This document shows, in pieces, positions 17,792 through 28,431 of a stretch of 64,000 nucleotides of DNA. Positions within the stretch are counted from its first letter, which is position 1, and the number at the start of each line of letters is the position of its first letter. The notes beneath the pieces are model-generated. The model did not search any database and was not told where the DNA came from. It saw nothing but the letters and a program-made list of their open reading frames with translations. Where the stretch lies: assembly GCA_000980495.1 (NCBI GenBank), contig LARN01000003.1:1-64000 (forward strand), in the 5' to 3' direction. The DNA comes from Acinetobacter sp. N54.MGS-139. Lineage in GTDB: Bacteria; Pseudomonadota; Gammaproteobacteria; Burkholderiales; Burkholderiaceae_F. Made by a program: the position numbers and the translations under genes.

Positions 17792-18818
17792 GCACCCTGC
17801 CTGTACAATGACTCCGAATCCGCTTGATGAATTCGGAGTCATATCCCGTTTTTTTACGGATCGCTCTTTTTATCCGTCTGCGTGGCCTTCACAAGGCGCA
17901 GGGGACGACTGTGCGTTTCTTGACGTCGGACCCATGCGTTTAGCCGTGACGGCCGACATGATGGCGCTCGGATCGCATTTTTTAGAAAATGCTTCTCCTT
18001 ACACGGTTGGCCGCAAAGCGCTTGCTGTGAATTTATCCGATCTTGCCGCGGCCGGTTCCGAGCCGAAAGCATTTTTCCTCTCTATTTCCCTGCCTCGCAT
18101 CGACGAGAACTGGCTGGAAGGTTTTTCCAAAGGTCTTATGGAGGAGGCTCGGCGCTTTAACTGTCCGCTGCGCGGCGGAGACACCGTTAAATCATTCGTC
18201 AGGCCGGGACAGGCGCCTTATACCGCCATCTCTATAACTGCGATGGGCGAACTGCCGGCCGGCAAAGGACTGACGCGAGCCGGTGCCCGGGTGGGTGACG
18301 ACGTTTGGGTCTCCGGCACGCCCGGAGATGCTTTCGCCGCTTTAGGCCAGATCTTCGGATACTGGACGTTTGCCGAGCCGCTCTTCGGGTATTTCCGTTC
18401 CCGCATGGATTTGCCCGAGCCGCGTGTCGCGCTCGGACCCGGTTTGTTAAATGCCGCCACAGCTTGTTGTGATATTTCCGATGGTTTGGTCGGAGATCTG
18501 AAGCATATCCTGGAGCGATCCGGGGTTTCAGCTCGCCTTTTCTGGCCGGCTTTTCCGAAGTCCGACGCAATGAAACTTCTTCCCGAAGCCATCCAACAGC
18601 GCTGTATTTTGTCGGGCGGAGATGATTACGAATTGCTCTTTACCGCACCTTCTCATTGCCGCGGAGAAGTCGAACGAATCGCTGAGCGTGCAGGTACTCG
18701 TGTGTCCCGCATCGGCGAGATTGTTCCGGCGGGGGATCCCTTAAAAGTTATTGATGCAAACGGCGCGGAGGTCGCGTGCGGGGCCTCATTTAACCATTTC
18801 GGAGGTGCCGGCTCATGA
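17784..18818 (+). CDS. thiL: Thiamine-monophosphate kinase
   Basis: ThiL phosphorylates thiamine monophosphate to thiamine pyrophosphate. The 344-residue ATP-dependent kinase has GAGDDCAFL near the N terminus, DMMALGSHF, the KALAVNLSDLAAAG segment and GGDDYELLFTAP near residue 278. The first ATG (17784) has AAGG upstream and overlaps nusB; an internal ATG at 17808 is possible. It overlaps pgpA by four bases in the conserved nusB-thiL-pgpA string. Confidence 0.95.
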   Translation: MPEHPACTMTPNPLDEFGVISRFFTDRSFYPSAWPSQGAGDDCAFLDVGPMRLAVTADMMALGSHFLENASPYTVGRKALAVNLSDLAAAGSEPKAFFLSISLPRIDENWLEGFSKGLMEEARRFNCPLRGGDTVKSFVRPGQAPYTAISITAMGELPAGKGLTRAGARVGDDVWVSGTPGDAFAALGQIFGYWTFAEPLFGYFRSRMDLPEPRVALGPGLLNAATACCDISDGLVGDLKHILERSGVSARLFWPAFPKSDAMKLLPEAIQQRCILSGGDDYELLFTAPSHCRGEVERIAERAGTRVSRIGEIVPAGDPLKVIDANGAEVACGASFNHFGGAGS

Positions 18819-19348
18819 AATCTTATAAAACGACTCCGCCTTCCTTTAAAACTGTACTTGAGCATCCTTGGCTGTGGGTCTCTACATTTTTTGGATCCGG
18901 CTGCATAACGCCGGCGCCGGGTACCTGGGGCTCCTTTGCTGCGTGGGGCGCGTTTTGGCTCTTAGATATGTGGCTCGGACGTTCCTTCATCTGGGCAGCG
19001 GCGTTAGTTTTATTTGTGCTCGGGTGCGTCTCGGTCGGTAAAAGTACACCTTATTTAAATAAAGTCGATCACGGTTCGATTGTGGTCGATGAAGTTGTCG
19101 CGGTTTGGGTTGTTCTGCATCTGACGCCTTTGGGTTTCTGGTGGCAGCTCTCTTCCGTGATCGCTTTTCGTTTTTTTGACATCGTTAAGCTTCCGCCCGC
19201 ATCGGTGCTGGACAGGGGCCGTCAGAACGGCTTTACTGTCATGCTTGACGATATATTTGCGGCTGTTTACGCCATTCTGGTTGTCAATTCGATGGCCTGG
19301 GTGGCAGGGTTCTACGGAGCCGCTTCCCCCATTTGGATCTTGCAATGA
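18815..19348 (+). CDS. pgpA: Phosphatidylglycerophosphatase A
   Basis: PgpA removes the phosphate from phosphatidylglycerophosphate to make phosphatidylglycerol. The 177-residue inner-membrane protein has FGSGCITPAPGTWGS near residue 25, IVVDEVVAVWV near residue 90, FRFFDIVKLPPAS near residue 120 and VMLDDIFAAVYA near residue 143, which are the acidic metal-binding motifs of the family, and several hydrophobic segments. It overlaps pncC by four bases. Confidence 0.94.
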   Translation: MKSYKTTPPSFKTVLEHPWLWVSTFFGSGCITPAPGTWGSFAAWGAFWLLDMWLGRSFIWAAALVLFVLGCVSVGKSTPYLNKVDHGSIVVDEVVAVWVVLHLTPLGFWWQLSSVIAFRFFDIVKLPPASVLDRGRQNGFTVMLDDIFAAVYAILVVNSMAWVAGFYGAASPIWILQ

Positions 19349-19839
19349 ATAAAGAAATAGAAGATAAAGTCAAAGAACTCAGCCGCCGCATTGTCGGTAC
19401 CGGTCAGATCGTGGTTACCGCCGAATCCCTTACCGGCGGCATGATCAGTGCGGCGCTCACGTCGATTCCCGGCGCGAGCGAATGGTTCGAAAGAGGCTTC
19501 GTGACTTATACCAATCAGGCGAAGCACGAGATGCTGGATGTTCCGCAGTCGATTCTTGACCGCTTCTCTGCCGTGAGCACTCAAACCGTATCGCAGATGC
19601 TTGAAGGCGCGATTCGTCACTCCAACGCTACCATGGCCGTGGCCGTCAGCGGTATTGCAGGTCCGGACGGTGCAATGCCGGGCAGACCCGTCGGTACTGT
19701 GTTTATCGGCTGGAAGCGCAAAGATGAAATGGCCGAAGTCGGCCGCTATGAATTCAAGGGCGACCGTCAGAGCGTGCGCGAGCAGACGGTTGCCGTTGCC
19801 ATCCAAGGGTTAATCGAAATGCTCGACGAAAGGCAGTAA
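19345..19839 (+). CDS. pncC: Nicotinamide-nucleotide amidase (CinA C-terminal type)
   Basis: PncC deamidates nicotinamide mononucleotide to nicotinic acid mononucleotide in NAD recycling. The 164-residue protein is the stand-alone CinA C-terminal domain with TAESLTGGMISAALTSIPGAS near the N terminus and AVSGIAGPDGAMPGRPVGTV near residue 98. The ATG overlaps the pgpA stop (ATGA). A TTG upstream is not needed. The next gene begins two bases after the stop. Confidence 0.93.
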   Translation: MNKEIEDKVKELSRRIVGTGQIVVTAESLTGGMISAALTSIPGASEWFERGFVTYTNQAKHEMLDVPQSILDRFSAVSTQTVSQMLEGAIRHSNATMAVAVSGIAGPDGAMPGRPVGTVFIGWKRKDEMAEVGRYEFKGDRQSVREQTVAVAIQGLIEMLDERQ

Positions 19840-19841
19840 TC

Positions 19842-21164
19842 ATGAGTATCTGGTTCGATATTCTCTGTTTAATTCTGCTGATTCTCCTCAACGGTTTTTT
19901 TGCCATGAGCGAGATCTCCATCGTTACAGCTCGCCGCAGCAAACTGCAGATGCTGGCGGATCAAGGCGCCAGCGGCGCAGAACTTGCGTTGTCTCTTTCT
20001 GAAAACCCGACAAGAGCGCTTTCTACCATCCAGGTCGGCATTACTTCTATCGGCATTCTTTCCGGTATCGTCGGTGAGTCGGCATTGGTGGATCCGCTTT
20101 CTAATTTTCTTGTAGACACCATTCACATTCCGGCTGCGACCGCTCGCGGTGCTTCAATGGCGGTGGTGGTTATTCTGATCACGTATTTCTCCATTGTGAT
20201 CGGTGAATTGGTTCCGAAACGTATCGGTCAGATGGGCGCTGACGCGATCTCCCGTTTGGTTGCTAAGCCCATCCACTGGCTGGCTATCCTGGCCATGCCT
20301 TTCGTGAAGCTGCTCTCTTTCTCCACAGAGCTGCTTCTTAAGATCCTCGGCATTAAGCAGGACGATCAAAAGATCACGGAAGAAGAAATTCATTCCATGA
20401 TCGACGAAGGCGGAGAGGCCGGCGTGATTGACGCGCAGGAACACACGATGGTCAAAAATGTTTTCCGTTTGGATGACCGAGCCGTTGCGTCCCTGATGGT
20501 TCCGCGTTCCGAAGTCCAGTACTTGGACTTGGAAGATACACGCGAAGTCAATATGGAAAAAGTTCTCAACTCTCAGCATTCTCGTCTTCCGGTTTGCTAC
20601 GGAGGTCTGGACGATATCCGAGGTGTGGTCACCACACGTCTGCTTTTAAAGCAGATGGTCAATGACGGTAAACCCAACTTCAAGGTGAACTACGAGCCCG
20701 TACTCTACGTTCCGGAATCTATTTCCGGTATGGAGCTGTTAGACACCTTCAGAAAGAGCGACGCAGCGTTGGCGATGGTAGTTGACGAATACGGCGCAAT
20801 CTTAGGTCTGGTGACGCCGCACGATGTGCTGGAAGCTATTGCCGGCGAATTTAAGCCGGATGCTCCGGAAGACGCTCAGATCATTCAGAAGGGCGAGAAC
20901 TGCTATGAAGTCGACGGCTTGCTGCCGATTCCCGAACTGAAAGACTTGCTCGATATTGATGAGGTGCCGGACGAAGATAAGGACCGCTATACGACGGTTG
21001 CCGGCATGGTGATCTTCCTTCTGGAGCGTCTGCCCCGTACCGGAGATCGAGTCAAATGGGACGGCTGGGAGTTCCGAGTTATGGTTATGGACGGACGCCG
21101 TCTGGACCGTATCCTGATTACCAAACTGCCGTCTGCAGATGACGTTAAGGAAAAAGAGAGCTAG
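19842..21164 (+). CDS. CNNM/CorC-type membrane protein with CBS domains
   Basis: A 440-residue protein of the family once called hemolysin-related, related to Mg2+/Co2+ efflux proteins (CNNM, YtfL, PaeA-like). The DUF21 membrane domain has three or four hydrophobic helices (first LILLILLNGFFAMSEISIV; later VVILITYFSIVIGELVPKRIG, containing the typical GELVPK motif). Two CBS domains follow (about residues 205-330), then a CorC/HlyC transporter-associated domain at the C terminus (YTTVAGMVIFLLERLPRTGD). The likely role is cation or polyamine efflux; the substrate cannot be told from sequence. It ends the glyA-to-21.2 kb block. Confidence 0.88.
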   Translation: MSIWFDILCLILLILLNGFFAMSEISIVTARRSKLQMLADQGASGAELALSLSENPTRALSTIQVGITSIGILSGIVGESALVDPLSNFLVDTIHIPAATARGASMAVVVILITYFSIVIGELVPKRIGQMGADAISRLVAKPIHWLAILAMPFVKLLSFSTELLLKILGIKQDDQKITEEEIHSMIDEGGEAGVIDAQEHTMVKNVFRLDDRAVASLMVPRSEVQYLDLEDTREVNMEKVLNSQHSRLPVCYGGLDDIRGVVTTRLLLKQMVNDGKPNFKVNYEPVLYVPESISGMELLDTFRKSDAALAMVVDEYGAILGLVTPHDVLEAIAGEFKPDAPEDAQIIQKGENCYEVDGLLPIPELKDLLDIDEVPDEDKDRYTTVAGMVIFLLERLPRTGDRVKWDGWEFRVMVMDGRRLDRILITKLPSADDVKEKES

Positions 21165-21173
21165 ACAATTTCG

Positions 21174-21238
21174 GGCCGGCCGTGAGCCGGCCTTAAAGAA
21201 ATACTCAAAACAAAAGACCGCTGTTCCGGCGGTCTTTT
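21174..21238. terminator. Two terminators, the second bidirectional
   Basis: First: GGCCGGC (21174-21180) / GCCGGCC (21186-21192). Second: a perfect 10-bp stem AAAAGACCGC (21212-21221) / GCGGTCTTTT (21229-21238), which carries its own T run on both strands and separates convergent transcripts. Confidence 0.85.
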
Positions 21239-21255
21239 CGTATGCGGTGAGAAAG

Positions 21256-21636
21256 CTACTTAGATGAAGGGTTCTTAGGATCCTTCCTCACAATCGGGTG
21301 CTTCTCATCGTATTCGATACCTTTGAAGATACCGAAAGAGCTTGCGGCAATCAGTGCCGCGCCAAGGTAGCGCCTGGGGCTGCCGTTTTTAAGAACCAAT
21401 CTTGCAATTGCCACCGCAGCCGGAATAAACACCGTTCGGGCCAAGGGGATGGCAACTTTCGGATTAGTTAAACCTAGGGCCTGCATGGTTTTAACCGCGT
21501 CGACTCCGATGTTTTTGACAGCGGATGCGGGTTTGCTGCGCATATAGGTCAGCTCATCTTGAATCTGAGCTCTTTGTTCACCTGCCTTGACGGTCAGCTG
21601 TGCAAGCTTACGAGCAACGTCTTCATTTGCCTGCAT
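21256..21636 (-). CDS. YqjK-like small protein
   Basis: A 126-residue protein in the position of yqjK of the E. coli yqjD-yqjE-yqjK set. The N-terminal half is a charged helix (EDVARKLAQLTVKAGEQRAQ) and the C-terminal half has hydrophobic stretches (IPLARTVFIPAAVAIARLVL and YLGAALIAASSFGIF). The function is not known. I start at the ATG with an AAGGGGAG site, inside the end of the yqjE-like gene (14-base overlap). Assignment rests on position and general character more than on motifs. Confidence 0.65.
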   Translation of the reverse strand: MQANEDVARKLAQLTVKAGEQRAQIQDELTYMRSKPASAVKNIGVDAVKTMQALGLTNPKVAIPLARTVFIPAAVAIARLVLKNGSPRRYLGAALIAASSFGIFKGIEYDEKHPIVRKDPKNPSSK

Positions 21637-22072
21637 TGTTGTTCTCCCCTTCGGTAGGATCGACCGGCTGTTGGGCGGCGACGCCTGCTTTCTTATTGCA
21701 GGAAGCACGGAAAGCGGCTACGTCGGCAGCCAAAATCTGACGAGATTCCTCAAACGCATAAGGCATATTAGCCGCAAGGTTGCGGGCTTTGCCTAAGAAG
21801 AAAAGGAACAGGAGCAGATAGACGCCTGCAATGCAGCAGGAAACGAAAATGCGGTGATCTTCCCAGAAAATAACAAGAAGTGCGACCGATATAAAAACGA
21901 GCGCAAAGAGGCCGAAAAGGGCGGCAAGAACAGCATAAATTGCTGTCTTTGCCGCGTTGTTTTTGGCGACGGAGAGCTCGATAGAAGCAATTTGAAGACG
22001 CGTCGCCAAACCGTCGACCACCTGATTAAGGATGGTGAAGAGTCCGGGAACGGCGTTATTTCTATCTGACAT
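21623..22072 (-). CDS. YqjE-like holin-superfamily membrane protein
   Basis: A 149-residue protein of the YqjE (phage holin superfamily III-like) group. It has an N-terminal amphipathic region (QVVDGLATRLQIASIELSVAK) and two membrane helices at about residues 45-68 and 75-95 (IYAVLAALFGLFALVFISVA; FVSCCIAGVYLLLFLFFLG), then a soluble tail. It lies between the yqjD-like and yqjK-like genes in the conserved order. The group is linked to stationary-phase envelope stress; its molecular task is unknown. The ATG has GGAGA upstream. Confidence 0.8.
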   Translation of the reverse strand: MSDRNNAVPGLFTILNQVVDGLATRLQIASIELSVAKNNAAKTAIYAVLAALFGLFALVFISVALLVIFWEDHRIFVSCCIAGVYLLLFLFFLGKARNLAANMPYAFEESRQILAADVAAFRASCNKKAGVAAQQPVDPTEGENNNAGK

Positions 22073-22099
22073 ATCTATCTCCGAATGCCTCGGGAAGAA

Positions 22100-22402
22100 T
22101 TACTTGCGAGCAACCAAAAGACCGAGCAGGAGGCCGCCGACAGCAGCGATACCGACAGCACGCCAAGGATTAGAGCGAACGCAGTCGTTAACTTCACCGG
22201 CAATTTCTCTGCCTTCTTCAGAAGTCTTCTCATAGAAGCTCTTCATGTTTCTGCTTGCACGAGCCAGGCATTCTTTAGCCTTAGCCTGGAGCTCTTTAGC
22301 TTCTTCGCCGGTAGCGGCGGAGGCCTGCTTCAGGAATTCGTCAGCCTGTTCGAGGGCAGTGTCAACATTTTCACGAACTACGGCTTCAATTTTGTTTTCC
22401 AT
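22100..22402 (-). CDS. ElaB/YqjD/DUF883 family membrane-anchored protein
   Basis: A 100-residue protein: a long charged, probably coiled-coil helix (ALEQADEFLKQASAATGEEA, residues 17-36 and on) ends in a single C-terminal membrane anchor with the family motif PWRAVGIAAVGGLLLGLLVARK split at residues 79-100. E. coli YqjD and ElaB bind ribosomes and tether them to the inner membrane in stationary phase; the same role here is inference. The ribosome site AAGGGAGG is strong. First gene of the leftward yqjDEK-like set. Confidence 0.9.
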   Translation of the reverse strand: MENKIEAVVRENVDTALEQADEFLKQASAATGEEAKELQAKAKECLARASRNMKSFYEKTSEEGREIAGEVNDCVRSNPWRAVGIAAVGGLLLGLLVARK

Positions 22403-22449
22403 ACTGAAATTACCTCCCTTTAAGGATATCTATATGTTTGAAAAGTCTA

Positions 22450-23889
22450 TCACCTGCCGTAAACCCAGCTGATTACAGCGTCCATAACGGGTATGGAGTT
22501 GACTGCCGACGGGCCGTTGACAATAGCCGCAACAGCATAGCGTTCACCGCTTTTCGTTTGAACATACCCCGCAATCGAACGGACATTTTGGATATAGCCC
22601 GTTTTGACGTGTGCGCTGCCTTGGGCGACGTGTCTTTTTCTCATGGTTCCGTCAACACCGGAGATGGGCAGCGAAGAGACGAACTCAGGCATCTGCGGAG
22701 CGTTCCACATGTGCTTTAAAACGGTCACGAAGGCGTCGGTAGAGATGGCGGTAGTGCGAGAGAGGCCGCTGCCGTTGTCAATTTTCAGAGAGGATGGAGG
22801 AATTTTTAAAGACGCCGCCCACTCATAGACGGCAGCACGGGCCCCTTCTAAGTTTTTGGGTTCGTCTTTCTGAGTTTTGGCTAAAGCGAGGAAAAGCTGG
22901 CGAGCAATGATGTTGTCGCTGTACTTATTCATGTTGTAAACAAGTTTCGTCAGAGGCTCGGAGTAAGAGGAGGCAAGCACTTTGTAGTCGTCAGAGTCAT
23001 CGGGGAGTTTGCCTTGGACGACTTTTCCCTTCCAGGTGCCTCCGGCTTTCTTCCACATGTCGGCAAAGACGACCTGAAGATACTGATCGGCGGAGAGACT
23101 GGTGTAGAAGTAGTCCTTCGGACCGCATTTCAGCGGAAACTTTCCTTTGAACGCAGGTTTAAGCGGGTTGGAGAAATCCGGATTGATTTGTTTTCTCCAT
23201 GCGCCGCAGCCTTCTTTGCTAAGAGGAATGCTTTCAGGGAGCTTCACGCCTGCAATTCTGGGTTCGGGATAAAGGTAGGCGACGCCGGCTTCTTTATCAG
23301 GGCGGATTTTAATGAAGAAAGAGCGGGAGTTCACCATCAAGGCGTCAGGTCCTAGGTTGTAGGGACGGTTGCCTTCTCCGTCAAAAGCGAAGGGATCATG
23401 CGGCGCTACATCGAAGTGAGAACGATCCGCAATGATGTTTCCCTTGATTTCTTTCACACCGCGAGCACGAAGGTTGTCGACCAAAAGCCAAAAGCGCTCA
23501 ATCGTCATGGAAGGCGCACCGTGCCCGACTAAATAGAGATCTCCGCTGAGCACGCCGTTTTTATCCGGCTCTTCTGCTGAGATAAAACGCGTCGTCCAAA
23601 CCTTGGCCGGTCCTAAAAGCTGCAGCGCTGCAGCTGAAGTAATGACTTTGGCGCTGGAGGCCGGGACGCGAGGTGCTGCGCTGTTGAACTTCAAGACGGT
23701 TCCTTTGTCGGTGAGCGGAATGACGGAGAGCGAAAAGTCGCCTTTAGGGACTTTGCATGAGTTCAGGGCCTTCTGAATGGGCGCCGGAAGGGAGGGTGCT
23801 GATTTTTGGGAGGCTGCCTGACCGGCAGGGGAGAAAAAAATGAAAAAAGACAGGGCGACGACGCTAAATTTAACCACTTCAATCCTCAC
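22450..23889 (-). CDS. dacB: D-alanyl-D-alanine carboxypeptidase/endopeptidase (PBP4 class)
   Basis: DacB trims and cuts crosslinks of peptidoglycan in the periplasm. The 479-residue protein starts with a signal peptide (about residues 1-26, hydrophobic core FSVVALSFFIFFSPAG ending in QAA). The three penicillin-binding motifs are complete: S78-S-A-K81, S324-D-N326 and K429-T-G431. The large insert between the first two motifs is typical of class C PBP4. It is divergent from groES. It shares the murein-remodelling theme with the M23 peptidase and anmK at 10-12.6 kb. Confidence 0.95.
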   Translation of the reverse strand: MRIEVVKFSVVALSFFIFFSPAGQAASQKSAPSLPAPIQKALNSCKVPKGDFSLSVIPLTDKGTVLKFNSAAPRVPASSAKVITSAAALQLLGPAKVWTTRFISAEEPDKNGVLSGDLYLVGHGAPSMTIERFWLLVDNLRARGVKEIKGNIIADRSHFDVAPHDPFAFDGEGNRPYNLGPDALMVNSRSFFIKIRPDKEAGVAYLYPEPRIAGVKLPESIPLSKEGCGAWRKQINPDFSNPLKPAFKGKFPLKCGPKDYFYTSLSADQYLQVVFADMWKKAGGTWKGKVVQGKLPDDSDDYKVLASSYSEPLTKLVYNMNKYSDNIIARQLFLALAKTQKDEPKNLEGARAAVYEWAASLKIPPSSLKIDNGSGLSRTTAISTDAFVTVLKHMWNAPQMPEFVSSLPISGVDGTMRKRHVAQGSAHVKTGYIQNVRSIAGYVQTKSGERYAVAAIVNGPSAVNSIPVMDAVISWVYGR

Positions 23890-24016
23890 AAAACATCAGT
23901 AGAACTCGAGCAAAGATGCCATTTTTACGCGACATTACATGTTGTTAACAAAACGTCGCATTTGAAACACATTTGTTTACAGAGTTTGTTAGTATAAACA
24001 CCTATTTGAGAACGGC

Positions 24017-24044
24017 CTTGAAAAAAGACTGCATAGCCTCATAT
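24017..24044 (+). promoter_or_regulatory. Heat-shock (sigma-32) promoter of groESL
   Basis: CTTGAAA (24017-24023), a 13-bp spacer and CCTCATAT (24037-24044), close to the consensus CTTGAAA / CCCCATNT. Start would be near 24051, about 50 bases before groES. I saw no CIRCE repeat (GAGTGCTAA type), so control by sigma-32 rather than HrcA is indicated at this site. Confidence 0.8.
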
Positions 24045-24099
24045 AAGGAAATATTGGTAAAGCCTAGCGCTTTGATAAACACAAATAGGAGTTTTAAAG

Positions 24100-24387
24100 A
24101 TGAAGATTCGTCCTTTGCACGACCGCGTTATTGTTAAACGCGTTGACGCCGAAACACGTACAGCCAGCGGTATTTATATCCCTGAAGCAGCCGGTGAAAA
24201 ACCTGATCAGGGTGTTGTCCTCGCTGTCGGTCCCGGCAAGCGTGACGAAGCAGGCAAGCTCATCCCTATGGATGTTAAGGTAGGCGACCGCATTCTGTTC
24301 GGCAAATATTCCGGCCAGAACGTGAAGGTCGACGGGGACGAATACCTCGTAATGCGTGAAGAAGACATTATGGGTGTCCTCGAGTAA
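24100..24387 (+). CDS. groES: Co-chaperonin GroES
   Basis: GroES caps the GroEL ring during protein folding. The 95-residue protein begins [18 protein letters not shown], has the mobile loop region [20 protein letters not shown] (residues 19-38) and ends [15 protein letters not shown], all canonical. A clear AGGAG site precedes the ATG. It leads the groES-groEL operon under the sigma-32-like promoter. Confidence 0.99.
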   Translation: MKIRPLHDRVIVKRVDAETRTASGIYIPEAAGEKPDQGVVLAVGPGKRDEAGKLIPMDVKVGDRILFGKYSGQNVKVDGDEYLVMREEDIMGVLE

Positions 24388-24427
24388 GACGACCTAGTAC
24401 AGAATTTAGAAATAGGAGATTAAGTAA

Positions 24428-26071
<1,644 letters not shown>

Positions 26072-26093
26072 TCATCCGCTGAGTTAACTTAAT

Positions 26094-26130
26094 AAAACAC
26101 CCGAAGGTCTCGCACCGACGGGTGTTTTTT
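26094..26130 (+). terminator. Terminator of groESL
   Basis: AAAACACCCG (26094-26103) pairs with CGGGTGTTTT (26119-26128), followed by more T residues. Confidence 0.9.
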
Positions 26131-26279
26131 CATATGCGCGAGAAGCGAAAAGTCATTGTTGCGAGGGAGCAGATTGAGGCGCAAGAGGCCGCTTTTTAGC
26201 GGTTAACCGCATTCTCTGATGAAAGATATTTGGCATACAATCGAAAGGAAGACGAATAAGAAGGACAGGAAGTGTAGAT

Positions 26280-27482
26280 ATGCGATGGAAGTTCATACTC
26301 GGTCTTCTGACCATATGCGCCGTTTTAATGTCCATGAGCTATACGATGCTCATTCCCTTCCTGCCCATGTATCTCATTCAGGATTTGGGTGTCGTGAAGG
26401 CCGACGTGGACATGTGGTCGGGTGCGATTTTCGCGATCACATTCCTTGTCAGCGGCATCATGGCGCCGATCTGGGGTGCTCTTGCCGATAAGAAGAGCCG
26501 AAAGCTCATGGCACTGCGCGCGGGATTTTGTTTGGCGATCACTTACTTCTTAGGCGGTCTGGTCACGAATCCTTGGGAGCTGCTCGGCGTTCGATTTATT
26601 CAAGGCTTATCCGCCGGTCTTTGGCCTGCGCTGCTTGCGATCATCTCTGTTGAATCTCCGAAGCTCAAGCTCGGTTTCTGCATGGGCGTTATGCAGGGCG
26701 GTATGACGGCGGGCGGCGTGCTCGGGCCGTTGTTCGGCGGCCTGCTGGCGGATCAATTCGGTATGCGCATGGCGTTCTTTATCGCGGCCGCCGCTTTGTT
26801 CCTGATCACGTTAGCTTTGCTCTTTTTCGTTAAAGAGGAACCGAGGAAGCCCGACCCGAATGCAAAACCCGTCAAGATTTGGGACTTCTCTTTATGCAAG
26901 ATTCCGGCAGTTAAGCGCATGCTGATTTGTGCCGGCGTGGTGCAGCTGACCATTTTGATGCAGCAGCCGATCATGCCGCTTTACGTGGCTGAGCTGCAGG
27001 GTTCGATGGAGCGAATCGTCTTGATTTCCGGCATTGTGTTTTCAGTGACGGGTATTTCGGGCGTCTTAGCCTCTCCGATTTGGGGCATTTTGGGTCAGAA
27101 CTGGGGCTATCGACCCGTACTTTATCTGTCTTTGCTCGGTGCCGGACTGTTCGGTATTGTGCAGGTTTTTCCGAATTCGCTTGAGTGGTTCACGATTTGG
27201 CGTTTTGTCGGCGGCTTAGCCTTTGCCGGCATTTTCCCGGCCATCAACGCGGTGCTGACAGTTTCCACGAATGCCAATGACAAGGGACGTGTCTTTGGAC
27301 TGTCTTATCTAGCCCAGCAGCTGGGTGCCGTGATGGGACCGATTGTCGGTGGCGCAATGACTGCGTACTTCTCTTATAAGTTCATCATCGGAATGTCCGG
27401 CTTTATCTGCTTACCGCTCGTGCTCTATCTGTTTCTCAAGAGGCCGGCTAAGACGGAAGGTACCGGAACTCCGCTGGTGTAG
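26280..27482 (+). CDS. MFS drug exporter, MdtG-like
   Basis: A 400-residue major facilitator protein with about 12 membrane helices. The segment DMWSGAIFAITFLVSGIMAP followed by WGALADKKSRKLMALR is close to E. coli MdtG ([20 protein letters not shown] and WGGLADRKGRKLMLLR), with the usual loop 2-3 motif GxLaDrxGrkxxl. GPLFGGLLADQFGMRMAFF carries motif C-like glycines. MdtG exports drugs such as fosfomycin and deoxycholate when overproduced; the natural substrate here is unknown. It stands alone between the groEL terminator and its own terminator at 27513. Confidence 0.87.
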   Translation: MRWKFILGLLTICAVLMSMSYTMLIPFLPMYLIQDLGVVKADVDMWSGAIFAITFLVSGIMAPIWGALADKKSRKLMALRAGFCLAITYFLGGLVTNPWELLGVRFIQGLSAGLWPALLAIISVESPKLKLGFCMGVMQGGMTAGGVLGPLFGGLLADQFGMRMAFFIAAAALFLITLALLFFVKEEPRKPDPNAKPVKIWDFSLCKIPAVKRMLICAGVVQLTILMQQPIMPLYVAELQGSMERIVLISGIVFSVTGISGVLASPIWGILGQNWGYRPVLYLSLLGAGLFGIVQVFPNSLEWFTIWRFVGGLAFAGIFPAINAVLTVSTNANDKGRVFGLSYLAQQLGAVMGPIVGGAMTAYFSYKFIIGMSGFICLPLVLYLFLKRPAKTEGTGTPLV

Positions 27483-27512
27483 GAACACTTCTAACTTCTT
27501 GTGAGTTATTGA

Positions 27513-27550
27513 AAAACGTCCGCCTGCTAAGTAAGCGACGGACGTTTTCA
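27513..27550 (+). terminator. Terminator of the MFS gene
   Basis: AAAACGTCCG (27513-27522) pairs with CGGACGTTTT (27539-27548), with the T run included in the stem and more T-rich sequence after it. Confidence 0.88.
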
Positions 27551-27615
27551 TTATTTTCAGCGGCCGGATTGCTAAAATCCGTGCTCAAACACAATTCGAA
27601 CGTTTGGAGAAAGCT

Positions 27616-28431
27616 ATGAAATTTACCGATATGCTTCAGCACTGCTGGGATGTCAACCAATCATTACTTTGCGTCGGCTTAGATCCCGATCCCAAACGTT
27701 TTCCTAAGCAGTTTGAAGGCAGCAAGTACGCCATCCTGGACTTCTGCTGGGAGATCGTTCAATCGACCGGAGACTTGGTCTGTGCTTTTAAACCGCAGAT
27801 TGCTTACTTTGCATCTTCCGGGGCCGAAGATCAGCTTAAAGAGCTGATTGCCCGAATTCACAGTGAATATCCGGAAGTTCCCGTCATTCTTGATGCGAAG
27901 CGCGGGGACATCGGTTCAACGGCCAAGCATTATGCGAAGGAAGCCTTCGAGCGTTTCGGCGCCGACTGCGTCACGCTTTCTCCATACATGGGTTTTGACT
28001 CTGTCGAACCTTACCTCGAGTATCCGGACAAAGGCGCTTTCATTCTTTGCCGCACTAGCAACAAAGGCGGAGATGACTTCCAGATGCTTAACTGCGGCGG
28101 CGGGCCTCTTTACCACGTTGTGGCGGAAAAAGTGGAGCAGTGGAATACGACAGGACAGCTTGGCCTCGTGATCGGCGGAACCTATCCGAAGGAACTTGCC
28201 AGCGTTCGTGCACTGACGCCGGAATTGAATTTCCTTGTTCCGGGCATCGGAGCCCAGGGCGGAGACATTAATGCCTGTGTTCAGAGCGGTATGAATGCAC
28301 AAAAGACAGGCATGGTGATCAATTCCAGCCGCGCTGTTCTCTATGCTTCTTCCGGAGAAGACTTCAAGGAGAAGGCCAGAGAGGTCGCAATGCAAACTCG
28401 CGACGCGATCAATGCTGCAAGAGGCCTCTAA
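27616..28431 (+). CDS. pyrF: Orotidine 5'-phosphate decarboxylase (long type)
   Basis: PyrF decarboxylates OMP to UMP, the last step of pyrimidine synthesis. The 271-residue protein belongs to the longer PyrF group (about 270 residues rather than 235). The active-site motif DAKRGDIGSTA lies at residues 93-103, including the catalytic Lys95. LCVGLDPDPKRFP is the N-terminal signature. The ATG at 27616 has GGAG upstream; the TTG at 27604 overlaps that site. A -10-like TAAAAT lies about 45 bases upstream. It converges on the LysR gene with a four-base overlap. Confidence 0.95.
   Translation: MKFTDMLQHCWDVNQSLLCVGLDPDPKRFPKQFEGSKYAILDFCWEIVQSTGDLVCAFKPQIAYFASSGAEDQLKELIARIHSEYPEVPVILDAKRGDIGSTAKHYAKEAFERFGADCVTLSPYMGFDSVEPYLEYPDKGAFILCRTSNKGGDDFQMLNCGGGPLYHVVAEKVEQWNTTGQLGLVIGGTYPKELASVRALTPELNFLVPGIGAQGGDINACVQSGMNAQKTGMVINSSRAVLYASSGEDFKEKAREVAMQTRDAINAARGL

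Noticed and set aside
23890..24099. CIRCE/HrcA operator before groES
   Set aside because: No TTAGCACTC/GAGTGCTAA inverted repeat is present; only a sigma-32-like promoter is seen.
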